Shown here: positions 9,110 to 17,683 of the stretch, piece by piece
Position numbering within the stretch: position 1 is the stretch's first letter
Layout of the letters: the number at the start of each line of letters is the position of its first letter
Assembly (NCBI GenBank): GCA_942493245.1
Contig: OW818685.1
Span: forward strand, 4,464,001-4,528,000
From: DAOPYU01 sp942493245
Lineage (GTDB): Bacteria; Sumerlaeota; Sumerlaeia; UBA8349
Reading direction: 5' to 3'
Length of the DNA: 64,000 nucleotides
Program-made: the position numbers and the translations under genes
Notes under the pieces: generated by a model
What the model saw: only the letters and a program-made list of their open reading frames with translations
Told to the model about the DNA's origin: nothing
Databases searched by the model: none

Positions 9110-9245
9110 GTCAGAGTAGGTGAACCTAATCCACCAGGTGGGCACCCGCAACTCCGCTTATCATGAGTCTGCTTGGCAGACGAACGGCCACGGAGCAATA
9201 TAAGGCATTGCCCTTACGAAAGTCATTGACTCACTACAATCTGAC
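9110..9245 (-). ncRNA. ssrS: Probable 6S RNA (SsrS)
   Basis: Read on the minus strand, the 5' segment GTCAGA-TT-GTAG-TGA pairs with the 3' segment TCA-C-CTAC-TCTGAC to close a long rod. Near the 3' side is GGGTGCCCACCTG...AGGTTCAC, which matches the conserved 3' arm of 6S RNA as I remember it. Inside are hairpins TAAGG/CCTTA, CTCCG/CGGAG and GTCTGC/GCAGAC, giving a mostly unbranched rod with an interior bulge. A strong terminator follows. 6S RNA mimics an open promoter and binds sigma-70 RNA polymerase. The core is about 136 bases, shorter than the usual 160-200, so the true 5' end may lie further upstream (up to about 9290). An unrelated structured RNA is the alternative. Confidence 0.55.
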
Positions 9246-9815
9246 TAGACCAACGTTGCAGGCTTGAAGTTCAATCCTCTGTCAAGCCAGCGTTCTTCCC
9301 GGAAGGAGAACCGCCTTTTGCGTTCAACTTCCGCTTGGCTTTCACTCTGTCTTGAATCTATCAGACCCCCGTCCGGAACGCAATAAAAAATGTAGGGAAC
9401 CCTGTAAAAATCGTATCATTCCGCATCTCCGTGGATTTCCTTCCCGGCGCACAGCGCGGCCCGATTCGCCTGAAAAGTTCATAACCGGGTTTGTCATATA
9501 TGAATTCTCTGTTTTCAAATGAAAGTATTTTTTTACCTGATAACAACCGGACTTAAATATGACGGGAAACCAATATGGATTCTTCCGGATTCAGCCTCGA
9601 TACAATTCAGGGACAACTGGCGCCGTTCAGAAATAAAACGGTCCCTCCCCCACGCCGAAAAATACACGGGGACGCCTCAGGGAGACCGCCGGAAAGTTTC
9701 CAGAAACGCCGACTTCTCTGGCGGCGCATCAACCCGACAAACGGAGTTGGGAAAGGGGAGACAAATCTTTCGTCCTGTGTCGGATGGCGAAAACGGCCGC
9801 GTCCAGTCACCCTAA

Positions 9816-9890
9816 AACCGCAATTGAACGCCTATAGTCCGGTTTTCTTTCAGGCGGGCGGGACGCCCGCCCTCCCAAAAAGCCTTTTTT
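9816..9890. repeat. Palindromic intergenic repeat, copy 1
   Basis: The core GGCGGGCGGGACGCCCGCC (9853-9871) is a perfect dyad. Its flanks, including CGCCTAT before and CTCCCA...AAAGCC after, also recur. A second copy in opposite orientation lies at 31360-31436. The shared block is about 75 bp. Confidence 0.8.
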
Positions 9891-9901
9891 CAAGGGATGA
9901 A

Positions 9902-9930
9902 TGGGTTCGCGCTTTCGCGGGAATGACGGA
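9902..9930. repeat. Short REP-like repeat (CGCGGGAATGAC type)
   Basis: The motif TTCGCGCTTTCGCGGGAATG with following ACGG resembles the unit at 44690-44713, where the dyad CCCGC-TTTC-GCGGG is perfect. This is a dispersed non-coding repeat; no function can be read. Confidence 0.6.
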
Positions 9931-10166
9931 TGGGAGGGAAACCCAGAATAAACCCATAAACCTGGGGGATTCCCCTCTCGGCTAGACAACGAAGATCTCC
10001 TGGGGAGGAGGTTCTCTTTTTTCGAGAAAAAGAGGACCGGATGGTCGGACGCTCAACAGCGGCTTCAGAGTCGCATCCGTCAGGTGTCCCCGGGAAAACA
10101 GAAAACCGGCCCACATACGCTTCGGCATCCGTGGACCAGAAATCGAGTCGGGCTATTCCCGAAAAA

Positions 10167-10553
10167 TCAGAGCGCTTGAGTGGGCTGTTCCATCGGGGTC
10201 CAGGGGACGGTCCGGGCGTCGTGCCAGAGGGCTTCGAGGCGGTAATATTCGCGCGCTTCAGCGCTGAACAGATGGACCACAAAGTCGCCGAAGTCGAGCA
10301 CGATCCAGGAAACGCCGTCGCCGGGCGCGACATTGTCGGCCCGCACGCCCTGCTCACGCATTTCACGTTCGAGCCGGGCCGCCATGGCGCGCAGGTGAGG
10401 GGAAGAGGTGGCGGTCGCCACCAGGAAGTAGCTGGTGAAATTGCAGATGCGGGCAACGTCGAGAATGAGGATATTCTCGCCCTTCATGGAATCCAGGAAA
10501 CGGGCCGCCTGAGCCGCCGCCTCCGCAGTCGTGAGAAGAGTTTGTCTGGTCAA
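10167..10553 (-). CDS. rsfS: Ribosomal silencing factor RsfS (YbeB/Iojap)
   Basis: A 128-residue RsfS-family protein that binds ribosomal protein L14 and blocks subunit joining when nutrients are scarce. Recognisable segments are ILDVARICNFTSYFLVATA, the GVSWIVLDFGDFVVHLFSA core and AREYYRLEALWHDA. The start is TTG at 10553: it overlaps the yqeK stop as TTGA and has AAGGAG 5 bases upstream, whereas the first internal ATG would remove over 20 conserved residues. The yqeK-rsfS order is common (often within nadD-yqeK-rsfS), and the overlap implies translational coupling. No nadD is in the window. Confidence 0.93.
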   Translation of the reverse strand: MTRQTLLTTAEAAAQAARFLDSMKGENILILDVARICNFTSYFLVATATSSPHLRAMAARLEREMREQGVRADNVAPGDGVSWIVLDFGDFVVHLFSAEAREYYRLEALWHDARTVPWTPMEQPTQAL

Positions 10554-11230
10554 TGGATCTCCTTTCCCTGTCCGCCTGCCGAAACGGCCAGCGCGGGGGT
10601 GATGGTGGGGTTTATCGTTTGGAGAGGCCGAGGCGCCAGTGCCCCGCCTTTCCGGTTTTGTACTTCCTGCAGCGCCAGAAGCGACTGGTCTTGCAAAGGC
10701 CGCCCTTTCCGGAGCACGTGGGCGGTTTTGCGAACAATTGCGTCATCTACCGCCGCCTGGAGGTCGCAGCGGGCCAACTCGCGCAGTTCCCCGACGCCCA
10801 CCCAGTGGCGGGTCGGGTCGGTGTAGTCGGCCAGAAAGACAATCTTTTCAAGCAGCGACATCCCCGGCGCGGCGGTCGGGTGGAGCGAAATGGCGCGCCA
10901 CACCTGGGGCGAAGGGACGCCAAACTCCCGGCGGGCCACTGCGGCGCTCGCCAGAGCGTGCCAGACGGCGGGCTGGTCCTCGTACTCAGAGGGTAAAGCG
11001 CCCAAGTCCTCGATAATCCGCGCACGCTGGCGGTCCATCGGTTCTTCTTTGGCGATGTCGTGGAACAGAACGGCAGCCAGGACTTCGGACTCGTCCGCCC
11101 CCCAACGCGCACTCAAATGCAAGGCCCAGTGGGCCACCCCCCACGTATGGGCTAAACGATACGGACTCAAGCGTTCGCGGAGGGTTTGGGTGATCGTGTC
11201 GAGGCGGGTTGGAGTCAACCAGTCGCGCAT
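10550..11230 (-). CDS. yqeK: HD-domain hydrolase YqeK (probable Ap4A hydrolase)
   Basis: An HD-superfamily phosphohydrolase of about 226 residues. Metal ligands visible are His in RLAHTWGVAHWA, the HD pair in LFHDIAKEEP, a later His in ISLHPTAAPG and Asp in VFLADYTDPTR. Characterised YqeK proteins hydrolyse diadenosine tetraphosphate symmetrically. The ATG at 11230 (protein MRDWLTPTRL) has GGAGAGAG upstream and is preferred; an ATG at 11245 adds five residues but lacks a ribosome binding site. The 3' end overlaps rsfS by four bases. The last about 35 residues (GGALAPRPLQTINPTITP) go beyond the usual family end. Confidence 0.88.
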   Translation of the reverse strand: MRDWLTPTRLDTITQTLRERLSPYRLAHTWGVAHWALHLSARWGADESEVLAAVLFHDIAKEEPMDRQRARIIEDLGALPSEYEDQPAVWHALASAAVARREFGVPSPQVWRAISLHPTAAPGMSLLEKIVFLADYTDPTRHWVGVGELRELARCDLQAAVDDAIVRKTAHVLRKGRPLQDQSLLALQEVQNRKGGALAPRPLQTINPTITPALAVSAGGQGKEIH

Positions 11231-11549
11231 AGGCTCTCTCTCCATTTATATGAGACCAAAATCCGCCCCAAAATGCAAGGGAAAAGGGGATTTTCGGCCC
11301 CCAACCCGGTCCAAATCGGCTCTATCTTCAACAGAATCAAGCCCGCAAGACCTACTGCTTGACACGGAATTTCGCGACTTGAAATCCCCTCTTCCGCAAG
11401 GACTTTCCAGATCGAACCAAACGCCACAAAAAGTTTCTCCAGCCCGCAACATTTGGCTTACCTCTCAGCCCGGCTCGCGCTACTGTGGACCACAGAGACA
11501 ATACAAGTTCCAGACAATCTCCCGATCCGGGATATAGAAAGGTCTTTTC
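11231..11549. other. Divergent intergenic region, 319 bp
   Basis: Lies between yqeK (minus) and the DUF5060 gene (plus). I see no gene, no strong hairpin and no convincing promoter. AAAGG at 11538-11542 is the ribosome binding site of the downstream gene. Confidence 0.5.
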
Positions 11550-13424
11550 ATGAAATCACGAACCCAACTGTTCCTCCGTTATTGCCTGACGCTGCTCGTG
11601 CTCGGCGGGTGCGTTTTTCCCGCCCAAGCCGAAAACACCGCCATCTCAGGTGAACTCAAATGCTGGCATAAGGTCACGCTCACCCTCGACGGACCGCAGG
11701 CCGCGGAAACGGACAACGCCCCCAATCCCTTCACGGACTATCGCATGGAGGTGACCTTCACCCACGAGTCCGGATCGCCCCGCTACAAAGTGCCGGGATA
11801 TTTCGCCGCCGACGGAAACGCCGCCGAAACCTCAGCCGAGTCGGGCAACAAATGGCGCGCCCACCTCTCGCCCGACAAGGCGGGCAAGTGGACTTACGAG
11901 GTGTCCTTCGTGAAAGGCAAATCCATTGCCGTGAATGAAACGGCAAAGGGAGAGCCGGTCGCCGAGTGCGATGGCGCGAAGGGCGAGTTCACCGTGGCGC
12001 CGACGGACAAGACGGGCCGCGACTTTCGAGCAAAGGGCCGGCTGGAGTACGTCGGCAAGCGCTATCTGCAATTCGCGGGCAGTGGAGAATACTTTCTCAA
12101 AGCGGGCGCGGACGCGCCCGAGACGCTGCTGGCGTACGGCGATTTCGACAACACCGCCGCCCGCCGGAAAGACGCGCCGCTCAAGACTTGGCAGGCGCAC
12201 GTCCGCGACTGGAAACCGGGCGATCCGGCGTGGAAGGACGGCAAGGGCAAGGGGCTGATCGGCGCGCTGAACTATCTGGCGGGCAAGGGTTGCAATTCGT
12301 TCTCGTTCATCCCCTGCAATGCCGGCGGCGACGGCGACAACGTCTGGCCGTTTGTGGATCGCGACGATAAGTTGCATTACGATTGCTCGAAGCTGGACCA
12401 GTGGCAGATCGTTTTCGATCACGCGCAAAAGATCGGGCTGTACCTGCATTTCAAGACCCAGGAAACCGAGAACGACGACCTGAACGGACCGGGCAAGAAT
12501 CAGGCCCTCGACGGGGGCGACCTGGGGCCGCAACGAAAACTTTATTACCGCGAACTGATCGCCCGGTTCGGCCACGAACTGGCCCTGAACTGGAACCTCG
12601 GCGAGGAAAACACCCAATCCACCGACCAGCGCCGCGCGATGGCGCAGTATTTCCACGACACCGACCCCTACCGCCATCTCGTCGTCCTTCATACGTATCC
12701 GGGCCAACAGGACGCAGTCTATACGCCCTTGCTGGGAAATCGTTCGCAATTGACCGGCGTGTCGTTGCAGAACAGTTGGGACGCCGCGCACCGGCTCACG
12801 CTCAAATGGATCGCGGAGTCCGAGAAAGCGGGCCGAACCTGGGTGGTCGCGAACGACGAGCAGAACGGGGCGGAGACCGGCGTGCCGCCGGACCCCGGCT
12901 TCGAGGGGTACGCGGGCAAGACTCCCGACGGCAAACCCGTACAGTCGGTGGACGACATTCGCAGAGCCACCTTGTGGGGCACGTTCCTGGCGGGCGGCGC
13001 AGGCGTGGAATACTACTTCGGCTACCTGCTTCCGCAGAACGACCTGCGCTGTGAGGACTGGCGCAGCCGCGACCACTCGTGGGACTACGCGCGGCACGCG
13101 CTCGAATTCTTTCCGGCGAACAAGATCCCGTTCTGGGAAATGAAAAATGCGGACGCGCTCGTCGGCAACGCAAAAAACGACAACAGCAAGTATTGCCTCG
13201 CAAAGGCGGGGGAAGTGTATCTGGTTTTCCTGCCGAAGGGCGGCACAACGGAACTCGACCTGACCGGCGCGAGCGGCCGCCTGACGGTGAAATGGTTCAA
13301 CCCCCGCCAAGGCGGCGCCCTGCAGAACGGTTCAGTCCAGTCCGTGCAAGCGGTCGGCCAGGCCGCGCTCGGCAATCCGCCCGCCGACCCGGACCAGGAC
13401 TGGCTGGTGGTGGTGCGGAAATAG
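11550..13424 (+). CDS. Secreted DUF5060 domain protein (glycoside-hydrolase-like)
   Basis: A 624-residue exported protein, probably acting on a polysaccharide. The N-terminus has a signal peptide with a possible lipobox (VLGGC) or a signal peptidase I site after PAQA. Residues about 30-130 look like DUF5060, a beta-sandwich seen before TIM-barrel glycosidases (LKCWHKVTLTLDGP, NPFTDYRMEVTFTHESG). The centre (about 230-500) has barrel-like features: NSFSFIPCNAGGDGDN, LHFKTQETEND, LALNWNLGEENTQST and WVVANDEQNGAETG. The E in NLGEEN and the E in NDEQ are candidate catalytic carboxylates. The C-terminus LTVKWFNPRQGG matches a small beta-sandwich often found there. It converges on the GH35 gene across a palindromic terminator. 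Confidence 0.8.
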   Translation: MKSRTQLFLRYCLTLLVLGGCVFPAQAENTAISGELKCWHKVTLTLDGPQAAETDNAPNPFTDYRMEVTFTHESGSPRYKVPGYFAADGNAAETSAESGNKWRAHLSPDKAGKWTYEVSFVKGKSIAVNETAKGEPVAECDGAKGEFTVAPTDKTGRDFRAKGRLEYVGKRYLQFAGSGEYFLKAGADAPETLLAYGDFDNTAARRKDAPLKTWQAHVRDWKPGDPAWKDGKGKGLIGALNYLAGKGCNSFSFIPCNAGGDGDNVWPFVDRDDKLHYDCSKLDQWQIVFDHAQKIGLYLHFKTQETENDDLNGPGKNQALDGGDLGPQRKLYYRELIARFGHELALNWNLGEENTQSTDQRRAMAQYFHDTDPYRHLVVLHTYPGQQDAVYTPLLGNRSQLTGVSLQNSWDAAHRLTLKWIAESEKAGRTWVVANDEQNGAETGVPPDPGFEGYAGKTPDGKPVQSVDDIRRATLWGTFLAGGAGVEYYFGYLLPQNDLRCEDWRSRDHSWDYARHALEFFPANKIPFWEMKNADALVGNAKNDNSKYCLAKAGEVYLVFLPKGGTTELDLTGASGRLTVKWFNPRQGGALQNGSVQSVQAVGQAALGNPPADPDQDWLVVVRK

Positions 13425-13507
13425 GAGCAACCGATTCAGAGCATTTCGATAGAAAATTCCAGAAATGGTCACGCCTTTTCCAAAAAATCTATAATCCGGC
13501 CACATCC

Positions 13508-13543
13508 CTGTCAGGGCGGGTTTTGTGAAACCCGCCCTGACAG
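13508..13543. terminator. Bidirectional palindrome/terminator between convergent genes
   Basis: A perfect 16-bp stem, CTGTCAGGGCGGGTTT / AAACCCGCCCTGACAG, with loop TGTG. It sits 4 bases past the GH35 stop codon and about 80 bases past the DUF5060 stop. T-runs after it are poor, so it may be a member of the GGGCGGGTTT palindromic repeat family that also acts as a transcription stop or transcript stabiliser. Confidence 0.7.
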
Positions 13544-13547
13544 ACCC

Positions 13548-15944
13548 TCACTTCTTCACCAACCCATCCCCGACGTAAATTTTGTAGTCCTTGATGCGTC
13601 CGCCGACCGAACCGGCGCCCTGACGCGGGACGTATTGGAAACCGCCCACCGCACGGGTCTGGCCCATATCGAGGATGAGGCGGTGCGGATGGTCGGGCGA
13701 GGCCACGCTCCACTCGGTGTGCCAGAAGTTGGCCGTCTGGCCGTCAATGGCGTTCTCGGCGGTTCCATCCTCTTTGCCGCGCTCCTCGCTGTCCACATAG
13801 GCGACCGTCCACCCCTCGGTGCTGAGAGGCTTGCCCGCCTCGTCCATCAGGGTGAGTTCCGCGATGGCGGCAAACGTCTTGCCGTCGTGGGCGTTGAGCG
13901 ACTCGATGCAGAAGTACCGTCCTTGGGCCGGGGAGGCGAACTTGACCTCCTGTTTGTCCGTGCCGGGCGCGAACGACGCGGCGTGGACCGGCTTGGCGGC
14001 ATCGAGTTGCAGTTGCACTTCGGGCCGCTTACTGCGCGCGAAATCGAGTTCCGGGCGCAGCGTGTTGAGGATCGGCGTGTCGAGACCCGCAAGTTTCGGC
14101 GCGGCCGTGTTCCCCGGCCCGAGCAGGTCGAGAACCACGACCTCGTTCTTCCCCTTCTTGAGCCACGGACCGGGGACGTACATCGTCTGTTGCGGCCCGA
14201 TGTTCCAGTAGCGGCCCAGGTTGTGACCGTTCACCCACACGAAGCCTTTGCCAAACGCGCGCACGTCGAGGAAGGTGTCCCCCGGCGTCTCAACATTCAA
14301 CTCCGTTCTCCAGAATGTAGGGCCTTCGATGACCTTATTGATGGCGCGGAATTCGTAGAAAGCCGGATCTTTCGACTCCTGAAGTCCGGCGAGCATTTTG
14401 TCGTCCAACGGAAGGCTGAACACCTGCCACCCGGCCAGTTCGGAGGTCTTCCCCTCCACCGTCAGGTTCACCGGCGCGAGCAGGCCTTTGCGGTCGTGGA
14501 CCTCGATGCCAAAGTTCACACGCCCCATCGCCTCGACAAAGATGTCGAGCGTGGCGGCTTCCTTGCGCTCGGGCAGGCGAATCTTGGCGTTCCCACTGCG
14601 GCGGTCGAGAAACCCGACCCGCATGCCGTCGAGGAACACCTGGCCGATGTCGCGCACCCCTTTGGCCTCGAGTGTGGCGGCGGGACCGGCGGGCAACTTC
14701 GTCCGATAGACGATGCACCCGTAGGCCTGGTCGTAGAGTTCCATCGTGCGGGGCTTTTCATCCAGGACGGGTTTCGACACGCCGTTCAATTTTTCGAGAA
14801 ACGGGAGGATTTCGAGACACTTCTCCATTTCCACCGGCGCGATGGTGATGACCGGATTCTTCTCCGGGGCCTCGGGGATTTTTTCGCCCGGCAGAAGGTA
14901 CTTGGCCATCAGATCGCGCGTTTTGGTAAATTTCTCGGTCACCCAACCCGCCTCGCTGATCGGCGCGTCGTAGTCGTAACTCGACGTGTCGGGTTTGAAG
15001 GGGCGGTCGGCCCCGGTCGAGAACCCGAACGAGGTGCCTCCGTGCGCCATGTAGATGCTGAACGATCCGCCCGCCTTGAGCATGTACTCGAGGTCCTTGA
15101 GATAAGCATCTGTCTTCCCCATGTGGTGCGGCGCGCCCCAGGTGTCGAACCAGCCGGGGTAAAACTCGCCGCACATCAGCGGTCCCTTGGGCAGAATCTG
15201 GCGCAACGCCTCAAACCCCTTCGCCGGGTCAGACCCGAAGTTGACCACCGGGAACAGGTCCGCACGGTAGCCGTCCTTGAGGTGCTGCGGCGGGTTGCAG
15301 GCGAAGAGCGGCACATCGAACCCGGCTTCGAGCAATGCCTGGCGCAACACGCCCATGTACTCGGCGTCTTTGGCGAAGAAACCGTACTCGTTCTCGACCT
15401 GCACCATCAGGATCGGCCCACCCTTGGTCACCTGTTGGGATCCAAGCGCGCGGCCCACTTCTTTCAGGTAGCGCGTGGCGGCCTCGATGTAGCGCGGGTC
15501 GCGCGTGCGCAGCTGGATATCCTCGTTCTTAAGCAGCCACCAGGGGAAGCCCCCCATCTCCCACTCGGCGCACGAGTAGGGGCCGGGCCGCAGGATCACC
15601 CAGAGGCCCTCTTCCTGCGCGATGCGGCAGAACTCGGCCACGTCGTTCTGGCCTTTCCAGTCGAACTCGCCCGGACGCGGTTCATGCGCGTTCCAGAACA
15701 GATAGGCGCAGACGGTGTTCAGCCCCATCGCTTTGGCCATCTGGAGGCGGTGGCGCCAGTACTCGCGCGGCACACGGGGCGAATGGACCTCGCCGCAGCG
15801 GATCTGGAACCGCTGACCGTCGAGCAAAAAGTCGTTCTCGCCAATGGCGAAGGTGTGCTTCGCAGCCGCCTGGGCCGGCCCGGCCAGCGCGGAGACTTGC
15901 AGAATTGCCAGAATCGCAATGAGAAAAACGAGTGCCCGCTTCAT
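13548..15944 (-). CDS. Secreted GH35 beta-galactosidase with C-terminal discoidin-like region
   Basis: A 798-residue glycosidase with a Sec signal peptide (MKRALVFLIAILAILQVSA). The GH35 barrel begins with FLLDGQRFQIRCGEVHSPRV. The acid/base is Glu186 in VQVENEYG and the nucleophile is Glu260 in LMCGEFYPGWFDTWG, so it should be active on beta-galactosides. Jelly-roll domains follow, and residues about 650-798 look like an F5/8 type C carbohydrate-binding domain (NAIDGQTANFWHTEW, GFQYVPRQ). That domain stops soon after IKDYKIYVGDG, earlier than I would expect, and a palindromic element begins 4 bases past the stop. The ATG at 15944 has AGGAGAGGGG upstream; the frame to 16106 adds 54 unrelated residues. 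Confidence 0.93.
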   Translation of the reverse strand: MKRALVFLIAILAILQVSALAGPAQAAAKHTFAIGENDFLLDGQRFQIRCGEVHSPRVPREYWRHRLQMAKAMGLNTVCAYLFWNAHEPRPGEFDWKGQNDVAEFCRIAQEEGLWVILRPGPYSCAEWEMGGFPWWLLKNEDIQLRTRDPRYIEAATRYLKEVGRALGSQQVTKGGPILMVQVENEYGFFAKDAEYMGVLRQALLEAGFDVPLFACNPPQHLKDGYRADLFPVVNFGSDPAKGFEALRQILPKGPLMCGEFYPGWFDTWGAPHHMGKTDAYLKDLEYMLKAGGSFSIYMAHGGTSFGFSTGADRPFKPDTSSYDYDAPISEAGWVTEKFTKTRDLMAKYLLPGEKIPEAPEKNPVITIAPVEMEKCLEILPFLEKLNGVSKPVLDEKPRTMELYDQAYGCIVYRTKLPAGPAATLEAKGVRDIGQVFLDGMRVGFLDRRSGNAKIRLPERKEAATLDIFVEAMGRVNFGIEVHDRKGLLAPVNLTVEGKTSELAGWQVFSLPLDDKMLAGLQESKDPAFYEFRAINKVIEGPTFWRTELNVETPGDTFLDVRAFGKGFVWVNGHNLGRYWNIGPQQTMYVPGPWLKKGKNEVVVLDLLGPGNTAAPKLAGLDTPILNTLRPELDFARSKRPEVQLQLDAAKPVHAASFAPGTDKQEVKFASPAQGRYFCIESLNAHDGKTFAAIAELTLMDEAGKPLSTEGWTVAYVDSEERGKEDGTAENAIDGQTANFWHTEWSVASPDHPHRLILDMGQTRAVGGFQYVPRQGAGSVGGRIKDYKIYVGDGLVKK

Positions 15945-16337
15945 GGTGTCCCCTCTCCTCTGTTCATTCAGCCTTTTCCCAGTCGCCTTGTCGGTCCGCG
16001 CAAAGCGGGTTCGCCCCAGAGGCGGCGGGGAGATGGCTTGTGAGTTTTGTCCGTCTTCGCAGAACGGATGGTTAGCAGTTTTCAAGACCTGAACACTTCC
16101 AGCCACCCTGTTCTACCAAAGGCTCCTCCGTTTTCCCACAGGTTTTAGCAAGGAACCCCTCTCACGCGGAAACGCGGAAGCGCGGAGAACCGCTTTTTGG
16201 GAAACCACGGGTGGACACGGAAAAATCCCGTGCTATCGATACGACGATCTCGCAATATCGCTGTTGTTTGCGTAGATTTTGGGGGCGCGTGTATGCAATA
16301 CGGGCCGCAATCCCGATCCGGCCCCAGCCCTGACAGG

Positions 16338-16385
16338 GCGGTCCATGTCAGCCCAGGGCAGAGCGAAGCGTCGCCCTGGGTCGCA
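16338..16385. repeat. GCCCAGGGC-type dyad repeat, copy 1
   Basis: TCCATGTCA is followed by GCCCAGGGC, then AGAGCGAAGCGTC and GCCCTGGG. The arms pair around a GCGAAGC turn. A near-identical copy lies at 34876-34935, upstream of another secreted-protein gene. Confidence 0.75.
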
Positions 16386-16500
16386 CGGGGTCCATCCCCT
16401 TCAAGGGCTGAAAGCCCGCTCCAGGCGAAGCGCAACCCAACGGGCTGAGTTGTAAATCCCCGGAATCCCGCAAAGTTGCCCGGATGCCCGGAACCGCCAC

Positions 16501-16530
16501 CGCGCCAATCAGGAGATTGGCGATCCCAGG
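16501..16530. repeat. CGCCAATC dyad repeat, copy 1
   Basis: CGCCAATC-AGGA-GATTGGCG is a perfect 8-bp stem followed by ATCCC. The same dyad occurs at 49969-49988 with loop TCCC, that is the same element inverted. Confidence 0.65.
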
Positions 16531-16672
16531 AGGGCGCTTTCTTCAGAAAACACGAAGTGGGTTGCGGCTTCGCTGCGCCAAGTTCATCCGCGTTTATTTG
16601 TAGATCATCTGCGGTTCAGAGACGAAGCGAGAAATCCCACTGGGCGCAGGCGCTGGGCCTGGGTTTCGAGGT

Positions 16673-17683
16673 TCAGCGCCCCAGCGCCAGACGCTGCGCC
16701 AGACCGGCGGGAAGGCCTGCCTCGATAATGGCTTGCTGAGATTCCTGGATCGCGTATTCGTAGCGGTGGAAAGAGAGCCGTCTTTCATCGAGATCCACGG
16801 TTACGTAGCACAACCGTGGATCGGAATCGCGCGGCTGGCCCACACTGCCGACATTCACGAGGTAACGCCGTCCGGCGATCAATTCCACATCGCCCGCCTC
16901 CAGAATGGAAAAACGGTCGGGATCGAACGCTTCGAAGGCGGTGGCCTGATCGTCCCCTGCCGTTTCCGTGTCGTCGGGATCGCCAAAAATTTCCTGTACC
17001 AGTTCTGCGTCCGTTTCCCACCCCTCTGGCTGGGGAGGCAGGAAAGAAGCGCCCTTGTCCTCCGGAACGTCGCCGGGCCGACACCCGGTAGGTGGCGACA
17101 GAACGGGACAGGGGACGCTGGGGGGCATCCGATCCTCCACCACCATCGGCAGATGCGAGTGGCCGACAAAGCACAGTGGGGTACTGAAATTGTTCAGGCT
17201 AACCCAGATATCAAGAGGCGACAGGATGTAATCCCACTGCTCGGGGCAGCGGGGCGAAGCGTGGACAAGCGTCTTGTCTTCATCTGTCAGAACGAACGGC
17301 AGACTGCGCAGATACTCAAGGTGGTCGGATTTCAACCGGTTGTGGGTCCAGAGAATGGCCGCGCGCGCCGTCGCGTTGAACTTTTCGAGGTTGTTCAAAT
17401 GCACGGCGACATAATCGTGATTCCCCATGAGGCACGGGATGCCCCGTTTGCGCAGCAGTCTGCAGCACTCGTTGGGATGCGCACCGTAGCCCACGAGGTC
17501 GCCACAGCAATAAATAGAAGCATACCCCTGGTTATCCAAACTTTCCAGGCACCGTTTGAGCGCAGGCAGATTGGCATGAATATCGGAAATAACAGCAAAA
17601 CGTCTTGGACCCGATTCCCTTTTCGCGGCGCCCTGAAGTTCCGGCTGGCTGGCTCGCGGAGAAGAAAACCAGTTAGAGATCAT
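16673..17683 (-). CDS. Calcineurin-like metallophosphoesterase (YfcE/MJ0936-like) with an insertion
   Basis: A 336-residue predicted cytoplasmic phosphodiesterase. The five metallophosphatase motifs are present: SDIHAN (33-38), GDLVGYG (61-67), GNHD (87-90), GHSHLP (174-179) and NVGSVGQPRD (277-286). Between GHSH and NVGS there is an unusual insertion of about 74 residues (184-257), rich in Pro, Asp and Glu, absent from compact family members. The insertion may be a disordered regulatory segment. The ATG at 17683 overlaps the 3' end of the FHA gene by 11 bases, so the two form an operon. The substrate is unknown; close families hydrolyse cyclic or phosphodiester substrates. Confidence 0.85.
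   Translation of the reverse strand: MISNWFSSPRASQPELQGAAKRESGPRRFAVISDIHANLPALKRCLESLDNQGYASIYCCGDLVGYGAHPNECCRLLRKRGIPCLMGNHDYVAVHLNNLEKFNATARAAILWTHNRLKSDHLEYLRSLPFVLTDEDKTLVHASPRCPEQWDYILSPLDIWVSLNNFSTPLCFVGHSHLPMVVEDRMPPSVPCPVLSPPTGCRPGDVPEDKGASFLPPQPEGWETDAELVQEIFGDPDDTETAGDDQATAFEAFDPDRFSILEAGDVELIAGRRYLVNVGSVGQPRDSDPRLCYVTVDLDERRLSFHRYEYAIQESQQAIIEAGLPAGLAQRLALGR

Larger units (their letters stand above)
8809..10166. other. Long non-coding stretch, 1358 bp
   Basis: No open frame here looks like a protein. The stretch holds a probable 6S RNA and its terminator on the minus strand (9037-9245), a palindromic intergenic repeat at 9816-9890 and a second short repeat at about 9902-9930, each listed separately. 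The parts 8809-9036, 9246-9815 and 9931-10166 show nothing I can name. Confidence 0.6.
15945..16672. other. Repeat-rich intergenic region, 728 bp
   Basis: No gene. It contains a run of short near-repeats (CGCGGAAACGCGGAAGCGCGG, split over about 16160-16185), the GCCCAGGGC repeat at 16338-16385 and the CGCCAATC dyad at 16501-16530. Small open frames here are translations of these repeats. Confidence 0.6.

Noticed and set aside
9110..9245. The structured RNA as tmRNA, RNase P RNA or SRP RNA
   Set aside because: I see no tRNA-like ends or tag reading frame, no RNase P core motif and no SRP tetraloop segment; the 6S-type rod fits best.
13635..16043. An 802-codon plus-strand frame opposite the GH35 gene
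   Set aside because: Shadow of GH35, which has signal peptide, catalytic Glu pair and ribosome binding site on the minus strand.
16145..16448. Small open frames on both strands near the GCCCAGGGC repeat
   Set aside because: They translate dyad repeats and short near-repeats, and have no ribosome binding site or conserved pattern.
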